The notes under the pieces: generated by a model
What the model was told of the DNA's origin: nothing
Seen by the model: the letters and a program-made list of their open reading frames with translations, nothing else
The model's database searches: none
Part shown: one piece after another, positions 11,763-22,949 of the stretch
How the letters are laid out: every line of letters starts with the position of its first letter
How positions within the stretch are numbered: position 1 is the stretch's first letter
Made by a program: the position numbers and the translations under genes
From: Meghimatium bilineatum
Taxonomy: Eukaryota > Mollusca > Gastropoda > Stylommatophora > Philomycidae
Length of the DNA: 64,000 bases
NCBI GenBank assembly: GCA_034231615.1
Contig: CM067298.1
Location: 57,006,883 to 57,070,882, forward strand
Direction: 5' to 3'

Positions 11763-11905
11763 CATTGTCGCAGATAAAACGGCAACTCACCGCATTTTAA
11801 TTCTCTTGACTACATCCTGCTGAAAATCTAGTAGGATCATTGTTCTGCAACAAAAGAGATGCAGCGGGAGTTTGAGAATGAACAATGAAGAAAAGAAGAA
11901 CCACA
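11763..11905 (+). mobile_element. SINE-like repeat V2
   Basis: It contains GCAGATAAAACGGC, CTTGACTACATCCTGCTG, the V2-specific AATCTAGTAGGATCATTGTT block, then GGGAGTTTGAGAATGAACAA and a GAAGAAAAGAAG tail. V2 shares its ends with V1 but carries an extra internal block of about 45 bp. Confidence 0.75.
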
Positions 11906-11944
11906 TTGTTTAAGTATAGTCAGAAAATGAGTGAGCTTCCTTGT

Positions 11945-12215
11945 ATATACCAATCTCTTCTCCATAATAGTCTTGAGTGCTGATTTCAAGCAGCGTCATT
12001 TATCTTTGTTTATCCGACTTTTTCCGTACCTTTAACTGGCTAAAAATTCAAAGTACACGTAAAACCAACTAATAATTAGCTGCATCAGCCAATATCAGTG
12101 ATGTTGCAATGAGATCAGCACGCAGTACTGTTCTACAGAATGCCTTTGATACTTACTGTACGGGAAATCTAGGCTATGTTTGGTAACAGCCGACTCTTTC
12201 TGCAACGTTTTACAA
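11945..12215. repeat. Unnamed interspersed repeat, copy 2
   Basis: Diverged partner of 7,655-7,898 in the same orientation, with conserved blocks ATCTTTGTTTATCCGACTTT, CATCAGCCAA and CTGTACGGGA. Confidence 0.6.
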
Positions 12216-12595
12216 TCCCGTATCATTCATTTTTCTTTATCTAGATGTCCATGCACTATGATAATGTTTCTTTTCACTATTATTTTTCACACTGAGTGGG
12301 TTTTAGTGTATCTTTTCCTCTCAGATCGCCCATAACAGTTTCATTCAAATGTCAATGTGAGTGCATTACTATGAGCTCGGCTGTCTCTGACTATAGTAAA
12401 AGCTTTCACGTGACTTTGATAATCTGAAAGTCTGAAGCCGTACGTGTGCACCTCAGTATTTCGTTTAAAGCTGTTTTTAAAAAAACGATTACAGCTCCAC
12501 GTTCATGACACTGATGAAAGTGACAGTTCTAGAATTTCTACATGACTTTCAGTGGCAAATATAAATACAAATTATAAAAATAGTATTGACATGCT
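12216..12595. other. Unassigned DNA
   Basis: No feature could be recognised in this stretch. Confidence 0.4.
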
Positions 12596-12597
12596 TC

Positions 12598-12775
12598 GTC
12601 GTCTTCTTAATCGTTCATTCTCAAACTCCCACTTGATCTGTATTGTAGCAGGACAGTATTCATCCTAGATTTACAGCAGGATAACGGAGAACGTCCAGAG
12701 AACGGAAATGTGTTGTATGTTAAGTTTTATTTTCGCCAATTGCTCAACACATCTGACATTGTACGTTAGCATGTT
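12598..12775 (-). mobile_element. SINE-like repeat V2
   Basis: Minus-strand copy: a GTCGTCTTCTTAATCGTTCA tail, TTCTCAAACTCCCACTTGAT, the V2-specific GTAGCAGGACAGTATTCATC, then TTACAGCAGGATAACG and GAACGGAAATGTGTTGTATG. It lies next to a V3 copy in the same orientation. Confidence 0.75.
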
Positions 12776-12785
12776 TATATGATTG

Positions 12786-12985
12786 ATATATTCTTCTTCT
12801 TCTTCTTCAGCGTTCGCTCTCATATAACCACAATGAATATATCATGTGATTTACGCCGGTGAGCGTGAATTACGTTGTGCTGCAGGTTCCACAGTAAAAC
12901 TATTTTATTTGCACCTCGGTTGGCCACTCTGTGGTCTGGACGTCCGAGGTCCAGCACATCCGTTTTCGTCAGTCCTTTATTTCGG
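12786..12985 (-). mobile_element. SINE-like repeat V3
   Basis: Minus-strand copy: TTCTTCTTCTTCTTCAGCGT, CGCTCTCATATAACCACAAT, TACGTTGTGCTGCAGGTTCC, CACCTCGGTTGGCCACTC, then GGACGTCCGAGGTCCAGCAC. It is nearly identical to 55,622-55,830, suggesting that V3 is a younger or better preserved subfamily. Confidence 0.8.
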
Positions 12986-13084
12986 GTTTGGTCCCTGTGA
13001 TTGATATATGATTGTTTTGATTATACACACAAATTATTCTTTACTGTAATAGTATACAAATATATATTTTGCTAATCTTGTATA

Positions 13085-13385
13085 TATAGTGGGCACCTGT
13101 TGCCGAAGTATAAGTCTTGATATGTGAGCAAGGAATAGACACACTGTTACCTGTCACGCACGTAGTAAAAGGAGATTAAGGATGTTATGATGGTGAAGTT
13201 GGCCGTCACATTGCAGAGAAGGTCAAAGTGATACAGAACACGTGCTGAAGTCGAATGTGTCAGGCAAAAAGGAACAGATATCGCTATCAAGCAGTAAACC
13301 ATGACACATCGCATTATATTGTGTGAACTATATCTTTCTAATCTCCAGGGGTTTCAGAAAGAGCGAAGAAGAATTATCTATTGGA
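13085..13385 (+). mobile_element. SINE-like repeat V1
   Basis: Landmarks in order: GGAATAGACACACTGTTACC, GTAGTAAAAGGAGATTAAGG, GTGCTGAAGTCGAATGTGTC, GTAAACCATGACACATCGCA, and GGGGTTTCAGAAAGAGCGAA with a GAAGAAG tail. Moderately diverged. Confidence 0.8.
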
Positions 13386-13519
13386 AACTTTGGTACGAAA
13401 GTCTGTTCGTTCTTATGTCCACATGGACAAACTTTTTGCCACTAGAAAGACGAAAATGTGAGTTAATACTTGTGTCAAACTGTCAAATACTGCGTATTTC
13501 CCGTTAAGGAGTAGCAGGG

Positions 13520-13765
13520 GGAGAGGGGGATTTTGTAGCTGTGTGATGAAGGCCGCATGCTCTTGCTGTCGCCACGTCATGTACAGGATGAGTTTGTTTT
13601 TTTAAATTTACCTTCCGACAGAAAAAGTCCTAGTCCTTTACCGAGGATCGAACTCCAGACCTCACTAGTGTGATACCAACGCTCGTGTCTAATGATATAA
13701 AATTCGGATGCTTGCCCAGTGCTAGTGTGTAATGTAATGTTTACACGTAAATCCAACACCTAGAT
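13520..13765 (-). mobile_element. tRNA-derived SINE (T1)
   Basis: Read on the minus strand it has GGAGTTCGATCC (a B-box-like GGTTCGANNC) after GGTATCACACTAGTGAGGTC, then GACTTTTTCTGTCGGAAGGT. A TTGCTGTC...CATGTACAGG block follows and recurs in the copy at 15,440-15,715. A shorter copy is at 29,825-29,945. Confidence 0.65.
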
Positions 13766-13857
13766 AAACGTATAGGGAGACATTAACTTTGACTCTAATC
13801 CAGTTGTCTAGTTTACCTCTTTGTAATTATTTGAATTGACAAACTCAATCAGTAATT

Positions 13858-13892
13858 GGGCTATCTATCTATCTGTCTGTCTTATCTATTGT
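13858..13892. repeat. (CTAT)n/(CTGT)n microsatellite
   Basis: A short imperfect tetranucleotide run, CTATCTATCTATCTGTCTGT. Confidence 0.8.
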
Positions 13893-14805
13893 CTTTTCTC
13901 AGCTTTTGCTGTTAGTTAAGATTGATTGACTATCATTTTCGAGCTATGGAACGTTTGGTCGCTTGATATACAGTCCTATACTTTATGAATAACTAATTAA
14001 AGCTTGGCTTAATTTTTGGTTTTTCACAAAGAGAAAAAGTTAATGAAAATTGATGTTCTTAAAATTCGAAATATAAACGATAGTCAAGCTTAATCATTTT
14101 CATTTACGTTCATTATCACAGAATTTGACGTTGTCAAATGTCATGTGATATTAGTCAAATGTCATGTGATATTAGTTAAAACCTCATAATACAAATGAAA
14201 GAACTGTATGTCAGGTAGAGCACAAGCTACGAAACGTTTACACGTGACGACTTAATTTTATATAAGCACAGTAGCTGGTGACATTGATATATTTAAGGAC
14301 TTGTTAATACGGTAAGTTTTTTTAATGTTTTGCTGTTGAGCGGACATATTATCTAATTATGTTACGTGATACCAAGGTTGCTGGTTCGCCTCTCAAGCTG
14401 GTATCTCCGACTTCATACCAATGATTGCTTGGGTAGGACTGTGTTCGATGTCAGGGATGGCCTGATCAATCTTAGTTTCCAGCCTCTGCTCGCTTTACTA
14501 AGCCCCGTCTTGACTTCAAGGAGCTAGCCTCGATGGGGATAAGTTAAATGAAACACATCGACAAATATATTTTTCAGTATAATACAATTCAATATAATTT
14601 TAACTTACGACAGATTATTTTTCATGGAATATGTTTACATTCGTTCACACGTAAACAGATTAAGAATGTGAAGTGAATTCATGAGATAAATAATCAGATA
14701 AATCCAATAAAACTATATTTCATTCTCCTAAAATCATATAAGTCAAATAGACTCACAAAGAGTAGAGGATTTACTTTATTATACTTTTTCTTTTCCAATA
14801 TGTAC
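13893..14805. other. Mostly unassigned DNA
   Basis: A weak tRNA-like segment near 14,375-14,400 (GTTGCTGGTTCGCCTC) hints at another old SINE, and a short direct duplication of GTCAAATGTCATGTGATATT lies at 14,133-14,175. Nothing else could be recognised. Confidence 0.4.
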
Positions 14806-14807
14806 TC

Positions 14808-15030
14808 CGTCCTTTTCAATAGAGCAACATGTCACCTGCCAAGAATACTACTTCTAGCACATAATTCTTAAGATTAAGTCGATAATTCCCCAGGGATCTC
14901 CGAAAACATATGCTTGTAAATAAGATGGCACCATTTGGTATCAAGCTGCAATCTCGTAAACTCAAGACAAATGACTTAACCCATATGCCACGGAGACGTG
15001 CAACTTCTGAAGACAAAAGAAGCAAACGTT
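14808..15030 (-). mobile_element. tRNA-derived SINE (T2), degenerate
   Basis: The minus strand reads GTGGCATATGGGTTAAGTCA, then ATTTACAAGCATATG and CGGAGATCCCTGGGGAATTA with TCGACTTAATC. It matches the two T2 copies at 30,066-30,520 in the CGGAGAT...GGGAATTATCG body, while the tRNA-like head has decayed. Confidence 0.55.
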
Positions 15031-15124
15031 TTAAGAATGAAGAGGCCTGGCCAAGAGGGATGACATCATTGCAGGTAGAGAAGTTGTGTTATAAATCATT
15101 GGCCTTTCATGCTGTTATACCAAA

Positions 15125-15425
15125 AATGATCAGCTTTCTAGTCAGTGTACGATACCTTTGAGTTCAAGGTGGCAGGATTATATGATCAGCTTTCTAGTCA
15201 GTGTACGATACCTTAGAGTTCAAGGTGGCAGGATTATATGATCAGCTTTCTAGTCAGTGTACGATACCTTAGAGTTAGAGGTGGCAGGATTATATGATCA
15301 GCTTTCTAGTCAGTGTACGATACCTTAGAGTTCTATGTGGCAGGATTATATGATCAGCTTTCTAGTCAGTGTACGATACCTTAGAGTTCTATGTGGCAGG
15401 ATTATATAAACAGCTTTCTACATTA
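15125..15425. repeat. 55-56 bp tandem repeat, about 5.5 copies
   Basis: Unit: ATGATCAGCTTTCTAGTCAG, TGTACGATACCTTAGAGTTC, then a variable AAGG/TATG segment and TGGCAGGATTAT. Units start near 15,128, 15,183, 15,239, 15,294 and 15,350, and a last partial unit has AAACAGC in place of GATCAGC. Copies are nearly identical, implying recent expansion. Confidence 0.95.
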
Positions 15426-15439
15426 TTTTTATGTGCATA

Positions 15440-15715
15440 TGCTTTATCTGTCAGTATTGTATACGTTCCATTAAGGCGTTGCAGGAAGGCTGCTTGGGGC
15501 TTGTATGATAAAGGTTTCATGCCCTTGCTGTCTAGCCGTGCTGTAAAGGGGTGTTTTCTTTTACATTTACCCTCCAACAGAAAAAATATGCAGTCCTTGA
15601 AGAGAGTCGAACTCTGGACCTCACCATTACTAAATATATGTTCTGACAACTCGTTAATGCGCCACATAAAATGCAAAATTAAGCTCTGATATAGCACAAC
15701 TGACCTCGCATCTGC
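15440..15715 (-). mobile_element. tRNA-derived SINE (T1)
   Basis: It shares TTACCCTCCAACAGAAAAAA, GAGTCGAACTCTGGACCTCA and the CCCTTGCTGTCTAGCCGTGC block with 13,520-13,765. The B-box-like sequence is on the minus strand. Its boundary abuts the 55-bp tandem array. Confidence 0.65.
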
Positions 15716-15837
15716 GGTTGATAGAGACGTTCCTGACAATAGCTTGCTTTTAAAAAACGCCGGTAGACAGAAAACACAGAAATTAGTATCGCATTCAACA
15801 TGTGCTCTGTAACGAGGCGCGTGGTAATTAGACATAA

Positions 15838-16140
15838 TCATCATCAGGTGTCATGCCGGCTGGCGTAGGCGGTCATGGCTCTCCACAGCTCTCTGTATCA
15901 AGGTCGTATCAAGGTCGTTGTGGTTTCCTTGCTGTGCCAAGCTGTCAAACTGTCTAATATTTTCTCACGTTGTCGCCCTCTGTCTCTGTTGCCTTCAATT
16001 TTGCCTGTTGTGACTATGTTCTCTAAACCTGCCTGTCTCATGAAGTGACCAAAAAAAGAAGATTGCCTTTTTCTTATATTGTTGGTCATTAGGCGAGTCC
16101 CTTAATTTCTGCAAATTGTACTGCGGCATCAAGATCCGGG
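15838..16140 (-). mobile_element. LINE 3' end (same lineage as 7,960-8,367)
   Basis: The minus strand encodes a TNNIRKRQSSFFGHFMRQAG segment, then LENIVTTGKIEGNRDRGRQR and, after a short frame change, WRAMTAYASRHDT and a stop near 15,850. The adjoining tail is (TGA)n-like (CATCATCAGG on +). 5' truncated. Confidence 0.8.
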
Positions 16141-16144
16141 TAGA

Positions 16145-17050
16145 TAGTAATTAATCAGAATATTCTAGTAGGACAAAATGTTTATTAGTTAGAAGACAGA
16201 TTGGGACGTAGATACCAATTGGGTTAGGAATAGGATTTCATTTTTGTGGTATTTTTGGGGGGAAAACCATTAAGGATGGAGAGGTAGATGTTACCTATCT
16301 AAGGTGTTTCTGACTTTCCAAGGTCAGAAGAGATAAGGAAAAGTGTTAAACCCCCAAACTCCTTCCTCCTCCCCCTCCCCCAACCTTCTAATCTTATCCT
16401 TATCCACGGACTTGTCGACAGATCATTGTTCCTGAATTGCTGGTATCACCTCCTCAAATATCCCTCAGCCTGTAGCGACTGCATACCCGATCCCACTCCG
16501 TGTTGTTTTACTAGTCTCATCCGGCTATCCGCGTAACAATGTTGTTCGACCATCCCTTAACAACAATGTACAGACGGTATTAAAGACAACTAGACACATC
16601 CGTGGATCATATGGTTTGACTTGATATTATACTAAACCCAAAGAAGCAGTTACGGTAAAGCATATCACCTCAACGGAATTGTAACACGCGATCCACTTTT
16701 CTAATTTTACCAATTTCCTACACTTCTAACCACACATGTTTTTTCTGTATTTTTTTTTCCCCATAAAATTTCTTTAGAAATTTTCTGTCGTTCCAATTTT
16801 AGATCTGATAGAAATTGCTGCAAGAGGAGAACATAAAAAGGAATTTCGCTGGAAATAAGATTTGTTATATTTTTAACTCCCATATTTGTAATGGTTTTGT
16901 AAATAACGTTAGGAGCAGCTCGTCTTTTCTATTTGTTTCCACGGGCTCCGGAGTTAAACGGTGCTATTCTGTAGATATAGTATCTGCAGCGGCATGTGTC
17001 TAATGCATGTGTTGATATATCTCTGCTGTTGTTTTTATTTGTGTCTGCCT
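16145..17050. other. Unassigned DNA
   Basis: No gene or repeat could be recognised. A C/T-rich patch near 16,350-16,390 is simple low-complexity sequence. Confidence 0.45.
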
Positions 17051-17054
17051 GGTT

Positions 17055-17345
17055 GTCGATGCGAGCGTAATCTTCCTCTGCGTTCGTTCTCAAACTCCTA
17101 CAGAGCAGCAAGATGTAATCTGTAGAATCTAATGCGATATGTCATGGTTTACAGCTTTGCTGCAACATCTGCACCTTTCGACCTGACACATGTGACTTCG
17201 ACATGGTTTCTAGGTCACTATATTGTATGCGAAGCGAACCAAACCCCAAAATCCCCTTAATCTTCTCTTACGACGTACATAGTACTGCTATATTCTTTAC
17301 CCCCCCCCCCGCCTTTTTCGAGACCCAACAACCCGGGAGCGTAAT
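17055..17345 (-). mobile_element. SINE-like repeat V1
   Basis: Minus-strand, near full-length copy: CTGCGTTCGTTCTCAAACTC, AGCAGCAAGATGTAATCTGT, GTCATGGTTTACAGCTTTGC, CCTGACACATGTGACTTCGA, and at the far end TACTGCTATATTCTTTACCC with a C-run and GACCCAACAACCCGGG. Confidence 0.85.
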
Positions 17346-17384
17346 ATGAAATGAAGAATGTGTATGTTTCGATTAATACACCGA

Positions 17385-17785
17385 AATGTTTTAAATTAAT
17401 ATTCCATCTTCCACGTCAAAAACCAATGTTTTTACTTAATATTCCATCTTCCACGTCTGAACCCAATGTTTTTACTTAATGTTCCATCTTCCACGTCTGA
17501 ACCCAATGTTTTTACTTAATGTTCCATCTTCCACGACTGAACCCAATGTTTTTAATTAATGTTCCATCTTCCACGTCTGATCCCAATGTTTTACATTAAT
17601 GGTCCATCTTCCACGTCTGATCCCAATGTCTTTAATTAATGTTCCATCTTCCACGTCTGAACCCAATGTTTTAAATTAATGTTCCATCTTCCACGTCTGA
17701 ACCCAATGTTTTTAAATGATGTTCCATCTTCCACGTCTGAACCCAATGTTTTAATTATTGTCCCATCTTCAATGTCTGAATCCTT
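17385..17785. repeat. 40-bp tandem repeat, about 10 copies
   Basis: Unit: TTCCATCTTCCACGTCTGAA followed by CCCAATGTTTTTACTTAATG. The period is exactly 40 bp through the central copies, with variants at the AC/AA/AT position, and the last copy is degenerate. Confidence 0.95.
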
Positions 17786-17924
17786 AATACGTACAATAAT
17801 ATATGACCTACTTGTGTGACGACGATGGCATTGATTTCGCGTTTAATATTGGGATTTTTTTTTAAAGTTTATCAATCTGTCTTGTCTTTTGACAATTTTG
17901 CGCCAATTTAATTAAATTATATGG

Positions 17925-18670
17925 TGGTGATGTTGAGATGAAGATAATGGTGGTGATCGTGATGATGATGATGGATGCATGGATGGGTGAGGATGATGTG
18001 TGGTTGATGGGATGATGTATGGATGATGGTTATTATAATCCTTTGCAAGACACATGAGCATGGCATTGCAAAAAAATCAATTAGATTTGTTGTTTGTGAG
18101 TCCTCAGGTTGCCGAAGAGTCTAATCCGGGCTCTGAAAAACATGTTATGTTTCATCGTAAACATGAATGAAGAATGTCATAAAATTAGAGAAAACGTTCT
18201 AAGTTCTCTTTTCGCTTTTATCTCTTTCGAATCACCTACCATATTGTGCTGTGTTTAAAGTTGGTAACACCCGCACTGTTCTGACCATGACGGGCTGGAT
18301 AGTCAAGAACTATGATTTTGCAAGAGCTTCTATTAATGATAGAAATCGCTGGAGGATTCTTCTGTGCTTAAGCATCCAATGTGGTACCCCTACGACATTG
18401 ACGGGTTACAGGTTTATGGATAGATAGTAATGCTAGGTACTTGAGGGATGTCTTCAAATACTCCTTGAAATATCGTGGGGTTTTTTTTTCCCCCACTTGA
18501 ACACTTACCTACAACACACAGCTCACCATAAACAGTTTCTTTGGAAGACGCTCGTAGCATACTATCGACATGACCAGTCCAACACAGTTGAGCTATAATG
18601 CTTTACATCTGGTAAATAAGTCACAAATTTGCACATTGGCCAGTCAGGAATGTGGTCGCAGTCCAGTCAT
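17925..18670 (-). mobile_element. Very decayed LINE remnant (same family as copy A)
   Basis: A GATGATGG-rich 3' tail at 17,925-18,040 is followed by TTTGCAAGACACATGAGCAT, matching the 3' end of the LINE at 2,340-3,740 (TTTGCAAGCGACGATGAGCA). The stretch AGCTCACCATAAACAGTTTC then CTTTGGAAGACGCT at about 18,520-18,555 matches that LINE's coding sequence for the KRLFYGEL region. The part between is poorly conserved. Confidence 0.55.
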
Positions 18671-18804
18671 TCGAGACAGCTTTCACGTTCGGCAACTGTC
18701 TCTGCAGAATTATTTAAATTGTATAGTACCTTTAAGGGTATTGGTCTAACAGTACATGTTACATTACATGTTGCATATCGTTGCACGTGTATCTGTTTTT
18801 CGCT

Positions 18805-18905
18805 GGTGTAATACCAGGGTCCGAAAAGGGGAGCAAAAATAGTATGTAGCACTGTCAGCTTTCATGCATGTAGAAAGAAGCAACTACGTAGGTTTATCGT
18901 GTGAT
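18805..18905 (+). mobile_element. SINE-like repeat V1, 5' part only
   Basis: It keeps CAGGGTCCGAAAAGGGGAGC, the GTAGCACTGTCAGCTTTCAT block and CATGTAGAAAGAAGCAACTA. The rest of the repeat is missing or unrecognisable. Confidence 0.6.
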
Positions 18906-19319
18906 TATGTTGCCCGCAACATAGTCATCGCTGTGATGAAGCATGCGTAAAACAAATGCCTGGAATATTAGACATGCATCATCCCCTTATCTGCAGTATG
19001 TCTCTAGATCAGGGCTTCTCAAACTATGTAAGTCTCCGACCGGTAAAACATAAATTATAAGACCAAGGTCTGATCTAAACAAATTCTATATACTTATACA
19101 TTTCCTTTGTGTTCCTTTGTGTTACATCTTAAATGTCTAGTTTGTGTAATTCACTATGTGTGTATATACCATAATCGCTAAACCTTCGTGCGTTTGTGTG
19201 CCCACAAGTTTGCATGCGTACGTTTTGTTTGCTCATTTCTTGTGTACTAGTATCGAATAAGTATATCTCTTATATAAAATGGGTGTCAGGTGGGAAAAAA
19301 AGGAAGTTCAAGAGAGACT

Positions 19320-19478
19320 CTTCATAGAACAACCATCAAAGAGGGTGTGACTATGAGTCACAACAACATACAAGAATTGCACACAGTAACATCACATCGC
19401 TCGAACTGGAGAGATCTGGTGTCTGCCCTATGCACCGTGCTCGGCAGTGAAGGAACGTAGATAGATAGATAGATAGTA
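19320..19478 (+). mobile_element. LINE 3' end with (ATAG)n tail
   Basis: It encodes ELHTVTSHRSNWRDLVSALC followed by TVLGSEGT and a stop at about 19,459. The tail is GATAGATAGATAGATAG. Relatives lie on the minus strand at 44,290-44,400 and 44,590-44,840. Confidence 0.7.
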
Positions 19479-19631
19479 GCGTATATGTGTATTTGTACCT
19501 TGTGTGTCTTGAATATTTCTATGTTATACCGTATTCTCCCGCAGTGTGTTTAGATCATATACTCTCTTATCAAACATATCCTATAAAACATTAACTGTTA
19601 CACATTGTAGAGCCTGGAACCTTGATCCACG

Positions 19632-19762
19632 GCAAAATCCTTTTTAATGACTCATTTGACTAGTTCCTTGATTTTCATTGGTCACTGTGATTATACTTTG
19701 TGTGACAGCCAATGAAAATCGAAGGAATAGTAAAAAATATTTTTTTTAAAAAGGTATATTTA
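19632..19762. mobile_element. Foldback/hairpin MITE-like element
   Basis: Arms TTCCTTGATTTTCATTGG (about 19,664) and CCAATGAAAATCGAAGGAA (about 19,710) pair with one bulge. They flank a loop of about 25 bp, and complementarity continues loosely outwards (AATCCTTTTTAA against TTAAAAAGG). No transposase is present. Confidence 0.55.
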
Positions 19763-21840
19763 CTATTAGCCAGTAGGTTTTATTTTGGAGACAGTGTTAC
19801 TGAAATACTGAGTGAATATAAAAGTATATCTCTTATATTGAGGAACGCTCGTTTCAACCGCGAACGTTATTCCAATTTGGTTATGTCAGAGCCATAGATA
19901 AATAATGGAAGTCGTGGTCTCGACGGAGTAGATTCCTTATCTATTCCATTCTTGGACCACCTTGTACTGGTTGCAGACTGGACAAACTGTCTAGTTGATA
20001 ACAGAGCCTTTCCATCCTGGACAGTTGCTAAGGAATGCTTTCTTTACTAGTGGTTCCCAAATTAAAATTAATTGTCGACCCACGACAAAGTTTTGTTAAC
20101 AATGGACATCTAGCTGATTCTTTCTCTCAACTTGTGACAATCTGAAAATATGTGTTTAGTCAATTACTTAATGTTGCCAACCAATTTATGTCCGTATTTT
20201 TCTTGCTCGTTGGCTTCCATCTTTTCCAAATCCTCCTCCTGATTGAGTATAACTGCTGATCGCATCATTTGATTGACCAATATATAATCCATGCTTTTCA
20301 CTGACTGGGGAAACAAAGTATACACAAAGTGACAAATGAAAAAAAAAACCCGTGTGAGTCGGATCAACCAAGATGAGTAACACTGTCAGCAGGATCTTAG
20401 ACTGTATCAGTCCATCTAATGATGCTTCTCTCGTATGTATATTTCTCATACCTGAACTTTTCTGATAGTTTAGTTTTAAAATGGTTGTCCAAAAGCCAGA
20501 AATGGGATTTAAAGAAGTTGTGACCGCTTTCACACACCAGATAATTTTATTACCATGAGCTCAACTAATGGGAGATAAATTCCAAGGGAGACACATTCCA
20601 AGGAAGACAAGAACTGACTTAAATGTTAGTTTGCCATTCATACTACCAAGACAAATAACAATATCACATTCAAGGGAAGGCAATTGACATGTGGTGGATA
20701 ATATATATTTTCTGGTTCAGACGCGCATATTATGTGAGACTGTATCTTGATTATTGACTGTATTGAGATTAACATTGTAACTACACGTTCCAGGTGTGCT
20801 CTGCCTACTGCCTATCCGCCCCTTAACTTTATTTTTCAAATAAAGTCTCCAACACGGTGCCATCTCTTTAAATATGTTAAATATATTTTATTTGTATTAC
20901 CTTGAATAGTACATTTTTCAAACTCAATATCGACAGAACTTCTGTTTTCTTTTCAATGAATCAATTCATCATCTTTTTTTCATTGTAGAGATTTTCTAGG
21001 TAATATTTACTATCAGTAGAATAGTTTGCTATTTCCATTATTATTTCAACAGTATAGCTGCGCGATTCCCTGAAAAGAAATTGTAATCAAATATTGAGAA
21101 GTGAAATCTCGGATTAAGAGCGTATTTCGATCAGCAAACTCGCTGTAATCCAAAGTACTCGTATATCAAAACGAGTAAGACATGATGGATACTATGGTTC
21201 TATCCACAACCCACAAATTTAAGTATGTGTATTCATATCAAATTGATAAAAGGCATATATTTGTATTATTACGTTTATTTAAATGAAATATAAAGCTATC
21301 ACATTTATTAATGAAATGTCATTGCTGATGTGATGGAGACGAAAGTAAGGAGGAAGGTTATTGTGTTGAGTGACTGATATTTGTAAACTCACTGGAATAT
21401 TTCTTTTCCTTTTGGCGACTTTAATAAGAATTCATCCAATGTCACTTTTGCTTACTTTGTAGGATTTTGCAGAAATGTAACAAAAATTGTGCGATTTCGT
21501 GCACTCGAATACCTACTTCGTGTTTCTTAGTGCTCACCTTTTTAACTTTCATCGTAATCATCTTCTTACTGTCTATATCATCAATCGCTGTATTCATGGC
21601 TGCCATTATTGTAATAAAGTTACTAAATAACACGCTCAACACTTGGACACAAAATAAAATAAAAGCTTAACGTGCACACACACACGCACGACCACACGTG
21701 ATCAGAAAGCTTTTGTGAAATTAAGGTACACGTTCGCACGGATGTTGTCTATGTGCCACTCTTAAAATCTCGCGGCACAAGAGAAAGAGAAGAGTTACTG
21801 ACTCATTTGTAGTCATGTAACGCAAGACAGAAATACGCTC
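19763..21840. other. Unassigned AT-rich DNA
   Basis: A possible hAT-like terminus (AGTGGTTCCCAAATT) lies near 20,050, and a short CA-rich patch at 21,672-21,700. There is no supported gene; the short frames near 20.2 and 21.5 kb have no motif or splice context. Confidence 0.45.
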
Positions 21841-21848
21841 GTATTGCA

Positions 21849-22943
21849 AAACATTTCTCGTTTATTGAGTTCATATGTAATTACATAATGGAAAAACATT
21901 TCTCGTTTATTGAGTTCATATGTAATTACATAATGGAAAAACATTTCTCGTTTATTGAGTTCATATGTAATTACATAATGGAAAAAACATTTCTCGTTTA
22001 TTGTGTTCATATGTAATTACATAATGGAAAAACATTTCTCGTTTATTGAGTTCATATGTAATTACATAATGGAAAAACATTTCTCGTTTATTGAGTTCAT
22101 ATGTAATTACATAATGGAAAAACATTTCTCGTTTATTGAGTTCATATGTAATTACATAATGGAAAAACATTTCTCGTTTATTGAGTTCATATGTAATTAC
22201 ATAATGGAAAAACATTTCTCGTTTATTGAGTTCATATGTAATTACATAATGGAAAAACATTTCTCGTTTATTGAGTTCATATGTAATTACATGATGGAAA
22301 AACATTTCTCGTTTATTGAGTTCATATGTAATTACATAATGGAAAAACATTTCTCGTTTATTGAGTTCATATGTAATTACATAATGGAAAAACATTTCTC
22401 GTTTATTGAGTTCATATGTAATTACATAATGGAAAAACATTTCTCGTTTATTGAGTTCATATGTAATTACATAATGGAAAAACATTTCTCGTTTATTGAG
22501 TTCATATGTAATTACATAATGGAAAAACATTTCTCGTTTATTGAGTTCATATGTAATTAAATAATGGAAAAACATTTCTCGTTTATTGAGTTCATATGTA
22601 ATTACATAATGGAAAAACATTTCTCGTTTATTGAGTTCATATGTAATTACATAATGGAAAAACATTTCTCGTTTATTGAGTTCATATGTAATTACATAAT
22701 GGAAAAACATTTCTCGTTTATTGAGTTCATATGTAATTACAAAATGGAAAAACATTTCTCGTTTATTGAGTTCATATGTAATTACATAATGGAAAAACAT
22801 TTCTCGTTTATTGAGTTCATATGTAATTACAAAATGGAAAAACATTTCTCGTTTATTGAGTTCATATGTAATTACATAATGGAAAAACATTTCTCGTTTA
22901 TTGAGTTCATATGTAATTACATAATGGAAAAAACATTTCTCGT
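21849..22943. repeat. 45-bp tandem repeat, about 24 copies
   Basis: Unit: ACATTTCTCGTTTATTGAGT, TCATATGTAATTACATAATG, then GAAAA. Copies are almost identical. Variants include AAAATGG for ATAATGG at about 22,741 and 22,831, ATGATGG at 22,291, AATTAAATAATGG at 22,558, and an extra A in one copy near each end. Because 45 is divisible by three, a 15-residue repeat is open on both strands. I regard these frames as by-products of the array. Confidence 0.97.
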
Positions 22944-22949
22944 CATGCA

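Noticed and set aside
15389..15844. 151-codon minus-strand frame
   Set aside because: It spans a T1 SINE and tandem-repeat edge and has no domain.
19015..20060. Pair of hAT-like termini (CAGGGCTTCTCAAACT and AGTGGTTCCCAAATT)
   Set aside because: Both face the same way, no partner ends or target duplication were seen, and the sequence between shows no transposase.
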